7,746 bases of DNA, from NCBI GenBank assembly GCA_964412395.1, contig CAYPOY010000248.1:1-7746 (forward strand), in the 5' to 3' direction. Position numbers and translations under genes: made by a program. Below are positions 1 to 6,088 of the stretch, piece after piece. Source of the DNA: CAYPOY01 sp964412395. Lineage in GTDB: Bacteria > Chloroflexota > Anaerolineae > B4-G1. Every line of letters starts with the position of its first letter. The first letter of the stretch is position 1. The notes beneath the pieces are model-generated. The model worked only from the letters and a program-made list of their open reading frames with translations. It did not search any database and was not told where the DNA came from.

Positions 1-122
1 TATCCGGTGCGCATCCCCTCGGCCATCGCCCCCAGCGCGACGATGGCCGCCACGCCGATGGAGATGCCCACCAGCGTGAGGATCGTGCGGCCCTTGCGTC
101 GGAACAGGTTCTTGCAAACCAT
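1..122 (-). CDS. FtsX-like ABC transporter permease, N-terminal fragment (runs off left edge)
   Basis: This is the first 40 codons of an ABC transporter permease of the MacB/FtsX family; the rest lies beyond base 1. The visible part has a short basic cytoplasmic start (NLFRRKGRT) followed by a hydrophobic first membrane segment at about residues 13-33. It is a close paralogue of the start of the 743-residue permease upstream: 32 of 40 residues match by hand alignment. I chose the ATG at 122 because it aligns exactly with the paralogue's start (MV-KNLFRRKG). A second in-frame ATG lies two codons upstream at 128, inside the last unit of the heptamer repeat, and could also be used. No good Shine-Dalgarno sequence precedes either start. 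It follows the 743-residue permease after about 95 bases of mostly repeat DNA, so the two are probably one operon. Confidence 0.85.
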   Translation of the reverse strand, partial: MVCKNLFRRKGRTILTLVGISIGVAAIVALGAMAEGMRTG

Positions 123-123
123 T

Positions 124-207
124 GTCATTCGTCATCCGTCATTTGTCATCCGTCATTTGTCATCCGTCATTCGTCATCCGTCATTTGTTATTTGTCATTG
201 TTCATTG
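124..207. repeat. Heptamer tandem repeat, GTCATYY, about 12 units
   Basis: On the plus strand the sequence runs gtcattc, gtcatcc, gtcattt, gtcatcc, gtcattt, gtcatcc, gtcattc, gtcatcc, gtcattt, then decays (gttattt, gtcattg, ttcattg). The first nine units, 124-186, are perfect to the consensus GTCATYY with a strict 7-base period. After 207 the pattern continues loosely as GTTCATTG/TTCATTC up to the permease stop codon at 217-219. The array fills the gap between two paralogous permease genes, and its last unit touches the start of the downstream permease. On the coding strand each unit carries ATGA. I see no hairpin. It could be a slippage-prone simple repeat or a dispersed intergenic repeat family. 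Confidence 0.9.
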
Positions 208-216
208 GTTCATTGT

Positions 217-2448
217 TCATTCGTACCTGAGCGCCTCCACGGGCCGCATGCGCGTCGCGCGCCAGGCCGGGTAGAGCCCGCCTAGCACCCCAGCAATCAT
301 CGCTACCACAATCGCCTGCACGAATATCTGAGGCGTATAGGCCGGCTCAATCGCCCCTCCCCACACTCCCGACATGCCGATTAATCCACCCAAGCCCAAC
401 CCCAGGGGAATGCCGCACAGACCGCCCACTGCCCCCAACACCAGCGACTCTTTCAGGATCATTCCCAGCACGCGGTCCCCTCGCCAACCCAGGCTGCGCA
501 GCACGCCGATTTCGCGCGTTCGTTCCAGCACGCTCATCAGCATCGTGTTCAGCATCCCCACCGCACCGATGAATACCGCCAGGAACGAGATCTGGTCTAC
601 CATCTCCTGCAACACCCGAAAATCGCTCATGGCCTCGTCGAGTTCGGAGGTGAGGGAAAAATCAACCTCCGGAAAAATCGCTGCCAGATCTTCCTTCACC
701 GCCTCGGCCTGCTCCGGGTCTCGCAGGCTGATGAGGTAGAACTGCACCTGGCGCGGCTTCCCGGTGAGCATCTGCGCCTCCCGCAGGCCAATAATCACCC
801 CGGCGTCCTCAAATGCCTGGCCAGTCTCGTAGATACCGACCACGCGAAAGTTGCTGTCCATCAGACGAAGCGTATCGCCCACTTCCGACCCCATCTGCTC
901 CGCCGCCATCCGACCGACAATGACTTGACGGCGGGCTGTCATCGGCTCTCCATCAATGATGCGATAGCGGCGGATTGCGAATTCGCGCGGGTGATAGGCG
1001 GCCACGAGCAGCATAGGCATCTCGTCGGTGCTGGCGCCGGTCCAGAACATGCCGGAGACGGCGTTCACGTCGGATCGGGCGGCGATGCGCGCCCCTACTC
1101 GCTCGTCAATGGCGCTAAAGTCCGCGTCAACTTCCGCCTCGGCAGCGAACAGGTCGGTCTGGCTATCCCGCATCATCACGTTGAACGCGCCCAACATTCC
1201 CTCGGTCAGCCCCCCCAGGCCAATGACGGCGGCGATGCTCACGCCGATGGTCAACAGGGTCAGCGCCGTGCGCGTCCGCCGCCGCCAGAGGTTGCGCACC
1301 GTCATCCCGCCGGGCAACCGAGACGCACGCGCTTTGCCGCCACCTTCGTACTGTAGCGCCTCCACCGGCAGCAACCGGCTGGCCCACCAGGCGGGATACG
1401 CCCCACCCACCAGTCCCAGCACAACCACGGTGACCAGGGCGCGGGCAAAGAGATCGGGCGTCAGTTGGCCCCCGAACACGCTCAACACGGACCCTGATTT
1501 GCTAATCGCCGCGAGAGATAGCACCCCCAGGCCGCTGCCCACCAGCCCGCCCAATAGAGCCAGAAGGATAGCTTCCCCCAGGATCATGCCCATCACGCGC
1601 CGCCGTCGCCAGCCCAGGCTGCGCAGAACGCCAATCTCGCGCGTGCGCTCAAAGACCGACATGAAGAGCGTGTTGGTCATGGTGATCCCGCCGAGGACGA
1701 CCGCCAGGCCCGCAACCGCCATCGCCACCCCATCCAGCATATCGAGCAACTCCTCCTGGTTGACAAATCCCGCCGAGGTAGAGACGGCCAGGTCAGAGAA
1801 GCGTCGCTCTATCCGCGCTCGCAGCCGGTCGGCCTTATCGGGATCGCTCAGCTTGACGTAGAGCATTGAGACACGGTGCGGCTGCAACGCCAGCGCCTGA
1901 GCCTCCCGCAGTGGGACGACCGCTGCGCCGTCCTCGAGCCCGCTTCCCGTCTCGTAGATGCCGACGACGCGGAAGACGCTGCCCGTGATGCGGAGCGCGT
2001 CGCCCACCGTTAAGTCCATGCTCTGCGCCGTTCGCTGGCCCAGGATGAGCGGCTTGCCGCGCACGCCGCGCGCTTCCGCCAACGGCTGCCCTTCGACGAT
2101 GCGAAAGTGGTCTATGGCAAAACCCTCGGGATCGTAGCCAAAGATGAAGAGATAAGTCTCATTATCAATCAGGGCATTGGTGAAGAGCATACCGGTAACG
2201 TCGGCCACCTCCGGCAGAGCACGCACTTTGTCGGCTAGCTCCTCATCAATGCTGCTGATCAGGGAACTCATCGAGCTGGCCTGGCTGAGCACCAGGTCGG
2301 CCTGGCTGCCCTGCGACATCGCAGCGAAGCCTGACTTTAGTCCTCCGGCTACTGCCCCCAGCGCAATAATGGCGGCCACGCCGATGGAGATGCCAAGCAA
2401 TGTCAGGATTGTGCGTCCTTTGCGTCGAAACAGGTTCTTGAAAACCAT
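217..2448 (-). CDS. Double-length FtsX/MacB-like ABC transporter permease (two fused permease units)
   Basis: The protein is 743 residues and is an internal duplication of a MacB/LolC-type permease. Each half has an N-terminal membrane segment (about 13-36 and 394-415), an extracytoplasmic MacB_PCD-like domain (about 40-235 and 420-610) and three C-terminal membrane segments of the FtsX domain (about 241-263, 286-312, 336-354; and 618-640, 662-690, 708-728), giving 8 in total. Both halves share the cytoplasmic stretch ERTREIGVLRSLGW (267-280 and 642-655), and each ends in PVEAL-YE. Such permeases need an ABC ATPase and act in macrolide/peptide export, lipoprotein release or cell-division signalling; no ATPase gene is in the window, so the substrate is unknown. 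The fused halves could serve as a complete permease pair. The start ATG at 2448 has a weak AAGGG upstream and follows the remnant permease stop by 16 bases. The GC content is high (47 of 60 bases G or C in 1261-1320). Confidence 0.93.
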   Translation of the reverse strand: MVFKNLFRRKGRTILTLLGISIGVAAIIALGAVAGGLKSGFAAMSQGSQADLVLSQASSMSSLISSIDEELADKVRALPEVADVTGMLFTNALIDNETYLFIFGYDPEGFAIDHFRIVEGQPLAEARGVRGKPLILGQRTAQSMDLTVGDALRITGSVFRVVGIYETGSGLEDGAAVVPLREAQALALQPHRVSMLYVKLSDPDKADRLRARIERRFSDLAVSTSAGFVNQEELLDMLDGVAMAVAGLAVVLGGITMTNTLFMSVFERTREIGVLRSLGWRRRRVMGMILGEAILLALLGGLVGSGLGVLSLAAISKSGSVLSVFGGQLTPDLFARALVTVVVLGLVGGAYPAWWASRLLPVEALQYEGGGKARASRLPGGMTVRNLWRRRTRTALTLLTIGVSIAAVIGLGGLTEGMLGAFNVMMRDSQTDLFAAEAEVDADFSAIDERVGARIAARSDVNAVSGMFWTGASTDEMPMLLVAAYHPREFAIRRYRIIDGEPMTARRQVIVGRMAAEQMGSEVGDTLRLMDSNFRVVGIYETGQAFEDAGVIIGLREAQMLTGKPRQVQFYLISLRDPEQAEAVKEDLAAIFPEVDFSLTSELDEAMSDFRVLQEMVDQISFLAVFIGAVGMLNTMLMSVLERTREIGVLRSLGWRGDRVLGMILKESLVLGAVGGLCGIPLGLGLGGLIGMSGVWGGAIEPAYTPQIFVQAIVVAMIAGVLGGLYPAWRATRMRPVEALRYE

Positions 2449-2464
2449 TGCTCAGCCCTTGTGC

Positions 2465-2545
2465 TTATTCATACCGCAGTGCCTCCACTGGCCGCATGCG
2501 AGTCGCCCTCCAGGCTGGGTAGAGGCCACCCACCACCCCGGTCAC
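2465..2545 (-). pseudogene. Remnant 3' end of an FtsX-like ABC permease
   Basis: The last 26 codons of the chimeric frame are the C-terminus of a permease. They match the end of the 743-residue permease at 23 of the final 24 residues, covering the end of the last membrane segment (GGLYPAWRATRM) and the family's closing VEALRYE. The stop (TAA, 2465-2467) is 16 bases before the next permease start, which is the spacing expected of consecutive genes in a permease operon. I infer that a full permease, and perhaps its ATPase, once lay upstream and was lost together with most of the methyltransferase. The DNA differs from the paralogue at many third positions, so this is an old paralogue and not a recent copy. 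Confidence 0.8.
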
Positions 2546-2764
2546 CAGGGCCACATCACCGGTGCCCGTACAGATGTCGAGCACCCTGTCACCCGGCTGC
2601 ACGCCACTCATGTCCACCGTCTCCCTGCGCACCCCCTTCAGCCTGAAAAGGGAAGGAAAGGGGTCGTAGAGTTTAGCCCATCGGGTGGAGGAGGAGATTG
2701 TGCACAAGCAATCTTCATCATCTTCTCCTGTATTCAATGTGTTCATCGCCATAGGTTTCCTCAA
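2465..2764 (-). pseudogene. Chimeric ORF: 5' part of a UbiE-like SAM methyltransferase fused to a permease 3' end
   Basis: This 99-residue frame joins two unrelated families. Residues about 30-73 look like the start of a UbiE/Methyltransf_11-type class I methyltransferase: WAKLYDPF, then a basic stretch, then SAM-binding motif I (VLDICTGTGDVAL, 61-73). The frame then passes directly into a permease C-terminus (from about residue 74). All later methyltransferase motifs (acidic post-I residue, motifs II and III) are missing, so no working enzyme is expected. The switch lies near 2537-2548. The first 16 or so codons overlap the 3' end of the ICMT-family gene upstream in another frame, so the true start is uncertain: ATGs at 2764, 2752 and 2746, or a TTG at 2707. 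A well-placed AGGAG followed by ATG near 2720 is in a different frame, so the 5' end may also carry a small frameshift. Alternatives are a genuine deletion scar or an assembly join. Confidence 0.75.
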
Positions 2765-3239
2765 GGTGTTCCTCTTCCCATTTTGCGGACCAAAATCCTG
2801 GGATCATACTCGCTATAGCTATAAAAATGACGAGCCATTCTCTACAGATCAGACCGATGCCTATAAGGGATAGATACCCGCCCAGGTAATACGGATGGCG
2901 GAACACTTTGTATACCCCTCGGGTTACCAGCTTGTCATTAGGTGTCTTGGCAAAAGCCACGATTGACATGATTACAAAGATCAGGCCCAAGACATAAATC
3001 ACATTCCCCACCCAGAAGAGAATCCCAGGATAGACAATAGGTTTCCAAATGGTAAAGATGCATAACCCTATTGTAGCCACATCAGCAATCCCTGCCAATA
3101 GAAACTGCTTCTGGGTCATCCACGAAAATGACGTCATCCTCCTGGCGAAAATGTAAGCTGAAGAGCTTATCACCAAGAGGATCACTGAGTATATCCAGCC
3201 ATTTAGCCAGCCAATCTCCAGATTTGCTAGAAGCTGCAT
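2718..3239 (-). CDS. ICMT/PEMT-family membrane methyltransferase (fourth, divergent copy)
   Basis: A 173-residue integral membrane protein of the isoprenylcysteine carboxyl methyltransferase / phospholipid methyltransferase superfamily, which moves a methyl group from SAM to membrane-embedded substrates. It has about four or five hydrophobic segments (roughly 14-32, 46-64, 70-97, 120-150). The family signature is clear: LVTRGVYKVFRHPYYLGGY (104-122), followed near the C-terminus by an acidic cluster (KWEEEHLEETYGDEH) that completes the SAM site. The protein ends at EYRRR, a little earlier than usual. The start is fixed by AAGGAGG seven bases upstream. It lacks the extended VRIQ-DR-Q and RYRLLPG-W motifs shared by the three copies at 5400-7574. 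Its DNA is distinctly AT-richer (26 to 28 of 60 bases G or C in sampled lines), hinting at separate acquisition. Its 3' end overlaps the next frame. The substrate is unknown. Confidence 0.9.
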   Translation of the reverse strand: MQLLANLEIGWLNGWIYSVILLVISSSAYIFARRMTSFSWMTQKQFLLAGIADVATIGLCIFTIWKPIVYPGILFWVGNVIYVLGLIFVIMSIVAFAKTPNDKLVTRGVYKVFRHPYYLGGYLSLIGIGLICREWLVIFIAIASMIPGFWSAKWEEEHLEETYGDEHIEYRRR

Positions 3240-3246
3240 TCTTTGT

Positions 3247-3253
3247 CCTCCTT
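3247..3253 (-). promoter_or_regulatory. Strong Shine-Dalgarno site for the fourth ICMT-family gene
   Basis: On the minus strand AAGGAGG stands seven bases before the ATG at 3239, an ideal ribosome binding site that fixes this start. The gap of 92 bases upstream of the gene (3240-3331) otherwise shows no convincing promoter, hairpin or operator. Confidence 0.8.
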
Positions 3254-3331
3254 CAAGTTCCTAATCTCCTTGCATCTATGTGCTTTCTCTGCATTACGGC
3301 TTCTCCACTCCAAGAGACGTCCCTCTCCACA

Positions 3332-3994
3332 TCATTTCACTGCATAGGCAAGTTGGTGCGCGTAAGCAGTATGTTCTGACCTAGCTACCCTTTCCACTTG
3401 AACCTTTTGGAATCCCGCCTGTCTCAGCACGGATGCCAGTTCGTCGTTGGGGTAAAACCGCATATACCCTAGCCAGAGACCAAATGCCAAGTTGGCTAGC
3501 GCGGATTTGGGTTGGGCCCCTGTTACGAGCACGAGACGTCCACCTGGCTTTAGCACCCTACAGAGCTCCTCTGAAGCCCGTCTCAGATTCTCGATAAAGT
3601 ATAAAACCTCAACACCGGCAGCACAGGTAAAGTAGTTCTCAGCCCACGGAAGGGCTTCGACATCACCTTGTATGATCTCGACGCGCCCCTCATACAGGGC
3701 TTTCTCATTCTTTTGTCTTGCAAGCTCAACCATGTCCGAGCTATAATCTGTCCCGCAAGCCTGCTGCACAGTCCGCAAGATCATGTCGAGCAAAGCGCCG
3801 CCTCCGCACCCAATTTCGAGAAAAATGTCCTCGGGCTGGAGCTGCAACCTCTCAATGGCCACGCGGAAAAAACCATAATGCCCTATAGGTTTCCGGTACA
3901 AGAGCTTCCCCAGCCACCCTGACGGCTTTCTTCCCGTCACATCAAAGAAGGTCTGATGCCATTTGCTCATGATTCTGGCCCTTTTTGTTCTCAT
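3332..3994 (-). CDS. Class I SAM-dependent methyltransferase (Methyltransf_11 type)
   Basis: A 220-residue soluble protein with a Rossmann-type SAM-binding fold. Motif I is FLEIGCGGG (58-66), the acidic residue that binds the SAM ribose is probably Asp83 in GTDYSSDM, the adenine-side motif is GDVEALPW (110-117), and the post-motif strand is LKPGGRLVLV (148-157). There is no membrane segment or signal peptide. The region around residues 125-135 is where the substrate-facing loop falls, but the substrate is not predictable. The gene directly follows the anchored methyltransferase: the TGA stop at 3995-3997 abuts the ATG at 3994, suggesting translational coupling. An alternative start at 3970 (MSKWHQTFFD) has AAGGG eight bases upstream and may be the real one, giving 212 residues. 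GC is intermediate (31 to 33 of 60 in sampled lines), between the GC-rich operon and the AT-rich gene downstream. Confidence 0.93.
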   Translation of the reverse strand: MRTKRARIMSKWHQTFFDVTGRKPSGWLGKLLYRKPIGHYGFFRVAIERLQLQPEDIFLEIGCGGGALLDMILRTVQQACGTDYSSDMVELARQKNEKALYEGRVEIIQGDVEALPWAENYFTCAAGVEVLYFIENLRRASEELCRVLKPGGRLVLVTGAQPKSALANLAFGLWLGYMRFYPNDELASVLRQAGFQKVQVERVARSEHTAYAHQLAYAVK

Positions 3995-4678
3995 TCACTC
4001 TGGATACCCTGGCGCTGCATCGCGCCGAAAGTTGAGCGTGTAGACCCAGAAGTTGCCAAACCGCCGATCAAGTTTGAACCCCGCTGCCTCCACGCGCCGG
4101 ATTGTCTCGAACTCGAACGGATAATCGGGATCAAAGAAATCCTCGGTGATGGACAGCAGCCCGCCTAGTTTGAGCACCCGGCGCAGTTCGGCCAGTGCGC
4201 GGGCCTGATCAGGGATTTCGGGCAGCACTGTGACCAGGAAAGCGCGGTCCACGCTTTCGTCATCCAGAGGCAGATCATAGGCGCTGGCGACGTGGGTCTC
4301 GACGTTGGTCAAGCCGGCCTCTCGAACCCGCGCCTCCACTTGCGCAATCATCTCCGGCTGGATGTCCACGGCGATGAGACGCCCCTCCGGTTCCACACGC
4401 TGTGCTGCATCCACGGTGAAGATGCCTGGCCCCGGTCCAAGCTCCAATACCCGTTCGCCGGGATGGATGCCCACCCGGTCGAGGACAGGCCGCATATAGC
4501 GGCGACGAATAGGATTGCTCACCAGCCCGGCCAACGACGCCGGGCAGGGCGCTGACTGGCCGAATCGGGCCGCCAGTCTGGATAGCAGCTTGAGTGGGAA
4601 GAGCCAAAAGAACACCAGTCCGCCGATGATGCCCATCAGGATCAACAGTGACCTGAGTAATGGCTTGAGTGTTTTCAT
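3995..4678 (-). CDS. Membrane-anchored class I SAM-dependent methyltransferase
   Basis: A 227-residue protein with one N-terminal hydrophobic segment (about 8-30) behind a short basic start (MKTLKPLLR), then a class I methyltransferase domain. Motif I is VLELGPGPG (77-85), the ribose-binding acidic residue is Asp105 in AVDIQPEM, the next motif is YDLPLDDESVDRAF (134-147), and the strand normally read as LKPGG is LKLGG (169-173). The basic residues before the hydrophobic segment favour an N-in anchor, placing the enzyme at the cytoplasmic face of the membrane, where it could share a substrate with the ICMT-family proteins encoded upstream; that link is inference. It starts seven bases after the racemase stop, with GGAG overlapping that stop region, so the two are probably co-translated. 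The substrate is unknown. Confidence 0.92.
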   Translation of the reverse strand: MKTLKPLLRSLLILMGIIGGLVFFWLFPLKLLSRLAARFGQSAPCPASLAGLVSNPIRRRYMRPVLDRVGIHPGERVLELGPGPGIFTVDAAQRVEPEGRLIAVDIQPEMIAQVEARVREAGLTNVETHVASAYDLPLDDESVDRAFLVTVLPEIPDQARALAELRRVLKLGGLLSITEDFFDPDYPFEFETIRRVEAAGFKLDRRFGNFWVYTLNFRRDAAPGYPE

Positions 4679-4685
4679 CGCATCG

Positions 4686-5378
4686 TCACTCCAGTGCGTA
4701 ATTCAGGGCCGCCTCAGCGTGAATGACCGTCGTATCGAACAGGGGCATCCCGGCGTCCTCTTCATTGACCAGCAGAGGAATTTCCGTGCAGCCCAGGATG
4801 ACGCCCTCCGCGCCGCGCTCCGCCAGTTTGTTGATGATGGCGACGTACCCGGCTCGGGACTCGTCTCGAACTTGGCCCGCGACCAGCTCGGCATAAATGA
4901 TACCGTTCACGTACTCGCGGTCTTGTTCATCGGGTACCAGGACGGTGATACCCTTGCGGGTCAGCGCATCCTGGTAGAATGCTTTCTCCATAGTGAACCT
5001 GGTGCCCAGCAGCCCCACCGTCTCGATCCCCCGCGCCAGAATCGCATCGCCGACGGCGTCCAGCAGGCTCAGCATAGGGACGGTGACGTTGGCCTGTACC
5101 TGGTCAAAGACTAGATGCATGGTGTTGGTGGCGATGACGATAAAGTCTGCGCCCGCTGCTTCAAGTCTTTGCGCCGCCTCGCTCAGCCCTTGGGCCACCA
5201 GGTCCCAGCGGTCTTGCACGGGCCAATCCACGTAGGGCTGAAAGCTGACGCTGTAGATGATGACTTCTGGGTAGCCATAGTCGCCAAAGCGCTCGGTGTA
5301 GGTGCGCGTGATGTATTGATAGTACTCGACGGTAGATTCGGGGCTCATACCGCCCAGGATGCCGATTTTCTTGTGCAT
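4686..5378 (-). CDS. Aspartate/glutamate racemase family protein (YgeA-like, Thr/Cys active site)
   Basis: A 230-residue cytoplasmic protein of the Asp/Glu/hydantoin racemase family, which interconverts amino-acid enantiomers without pyridoxal phosphate using two acid/base residues. It opens with the typical KIGILGGMSPESTVEYY (4-20). The second catalytic cysteine is present as Cys197 in ILGCTEIPLL. At the first catalytic position the usual CNT reads TNTMH, placing Thr84 where most racemases have Cys. E. coli YgeA has the same Thr/Cys arrangement and is described as specific for the L enantiomers, so this protein is likely of that subtype. The length is normal for the family. The start is set by AAAGGAG nine bases upstream. 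It sits 21 bases after the third ICMT-family gene and seven before the anchored methyltransferase, inside the methyltransferase string. Its role there is unclear; an amino-acid-derived substrate is one possibility. Confidence 0.93.
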   Translation of the reverse strand: MHKKIGILGGMSPESTVEYYQYITRTYTERFGDYGYPEVIIYSVSFQPYVDWPVQDRWDLVAQGLSEAAQRLEAAGADFIVIATNTMHLVFDQVQANVTVPMLSLLDAVGDAILARGIETVGLLGTRFTMEKAFYQDALTRKGITVLVPDEQDREYVNGIIYAELVAGQVRDESRAGYVAIINKLAERGAEGVILGCTEIPLLVNEEDAGMPLFDTTVIHAEAALNYALE

Positions 5379-5399
5379 AATTTGATACTCCTTTGCTCA

Positions 5400-6077
5400 C
5401 TACCACACACCCGGCAGTAGGCGATAACGCACTCGCTGCGCGTATTTTGCGTATCCAGCCAACTCCTCGTGCAGTGCCCGATCCTCCAGCACCGTGCGCA
5501 CCGTGAACGTCACGGCGATCAGGAGGGTGGGTACCAAGGCCAGCCACGATCCAAGTGCCAGTGCCGCGCAGACCCAGGAGAGGATGCTGCCGACGTAACT
5601 CGGGTGCCGCACGTACCGATAGGGACCGTCGGTGACCACGTACTGGTCCCTGTCCGCCTGAATGCGCACGACCCGCGAGTAAAAGTCGTTCACCACCATC
5701 GCCCAGATGTTGAACGCGAACGAGAGGGCAAACCCGACCAATGCCACGATCTGCCCCCATAGCGGCACCGTATCGGACCAGTGGAAGCGCCCTGCGTCCA
5801 GGCCCGCCACCACAAGGAGCGCCAACGTGAGCAGGGAGTATATCCTGAGTATGACCCGGTCCCACGCCTTCGCGCCCTGGCCCGGCCTCTGTCGCTCCTC
5901 CAGTAAATCGCGGTTCCTCCTAAAAACCACCAGCGCCATCGCCAACTGCGCGCCGGAGTGGACGGCGAGGTAGACCCAGAACATGGGCAGGTCCACCCGC
6001 CCAGCCGAGGCAAACAGCACCACGGCGACCAGCACTGTCACAACGATCCACTGACCATATACACGCAAAACCGACAT
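5400..6077 (-). CDS. ICMT/PEMT-family membrane methyltransferase (third tandem copy)
   Basis: A 225-residue integral membrane protein with about five hydrophobic segments (roughly 8-25, 31-52, 78-92, 104-128, 162-193). The C-terminal catalytic part carries VVRIQADRDQ (136-145), GPYRYVRHPSY (151-161) and the acidic tail motif VLEDRALHEELAGY (196-209), ending RYRLLPGVW. The RHP motif and the glutamates form the SAM site known in the isoprenylcysteine/phospholipid methyltransferase superfamily. The open frame extends well upstream to 6509, but I chose the ATG at 6077 because AGGAG lies five bases before it, the membrane segments align with its paralogues from here, and the upstream part only shadows the neighbouring gene. 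It starts 11 bases after the stop of the second copy. It is more diverged from the other two copies: it lacks the LDERFGWSPQ loop and has LDAGRFHWSD. The substrate is unknown. Confidence 0.92.
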   Translation of the reverse strand: MSVLRVYGQWIVVTVLVAVVLFASAGRVDLPMFWVYLAVHSGAQLAMALVVFRRNRDLLEERQRPGQGAKAWDRVILRIYSLLTLALLVVAGLDAGRFHWSDTVPLWGQIVALVGFALSFAFNIWAMVVNDFYSRVVRIQADRDQYVVTDGPYRYVRHPSYVGSILSWVCAALALGSWLALVPTLLIAVTFTVRTVLEDRALHEELAGYAKYAQRVRYRLLPGVW

Positions 6078-6082
6078 CGCTT

Positions 6083-6087
6083 CTCCT
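6083..6087 (-). promoter_or_regulatory. Shine-Dalgarno site deciding the start of the third ICMT-family gene
   Basis: AGGAG on the minus strand, five bases before the ATG at 6077. It lies between the stop codon of the second copy (6089-6091) and this start. It supports the short 225-residue product over the 369-residue frame that opens at 6509. Confidence 0.75.
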
Positions 6088-6088
6088 G

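Noticed and set aside
124..216. CRISPR array
   Set aside because: The repeat unit is seven bases with no spacers between units, so it is a simple tandem repeat.
7..285. Plus-strand frame of 92 codons with repeated VIRHPSF-like peptide units
   Set aside because: It is only the translation of the heptamer DNA repeat plus the reverse strand of two permease gene ends; no start signal and no family resemblance.
1028..1861. Plus-strand frame of 277 codons opposite the large permease
   Set aside because: Composition is dominated by Arg, Pro, Ser and Thr as expected of the antisense of a GC-rich gene, and the minus-strand permease there has clear domains throughout.
3253..3294. 13-codon minus-strand frame (MQRKHIDARRLGT) just upstream of the fourth ICMT-family gene, a possible leader peptide
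   Set aside because: A frame this short is expected by chance, no attenuator hairpin or run of regulatory codons accompanies it, and its only support is a loosely spaced GGAG.
4515..5114. Plus-strand frame of 199 codons opposite the racemase and anchored methyltransferase
   Set aside because: No motif or ribosome binding site; both minus-strand genes have intact catalytic motifs over the same bases.
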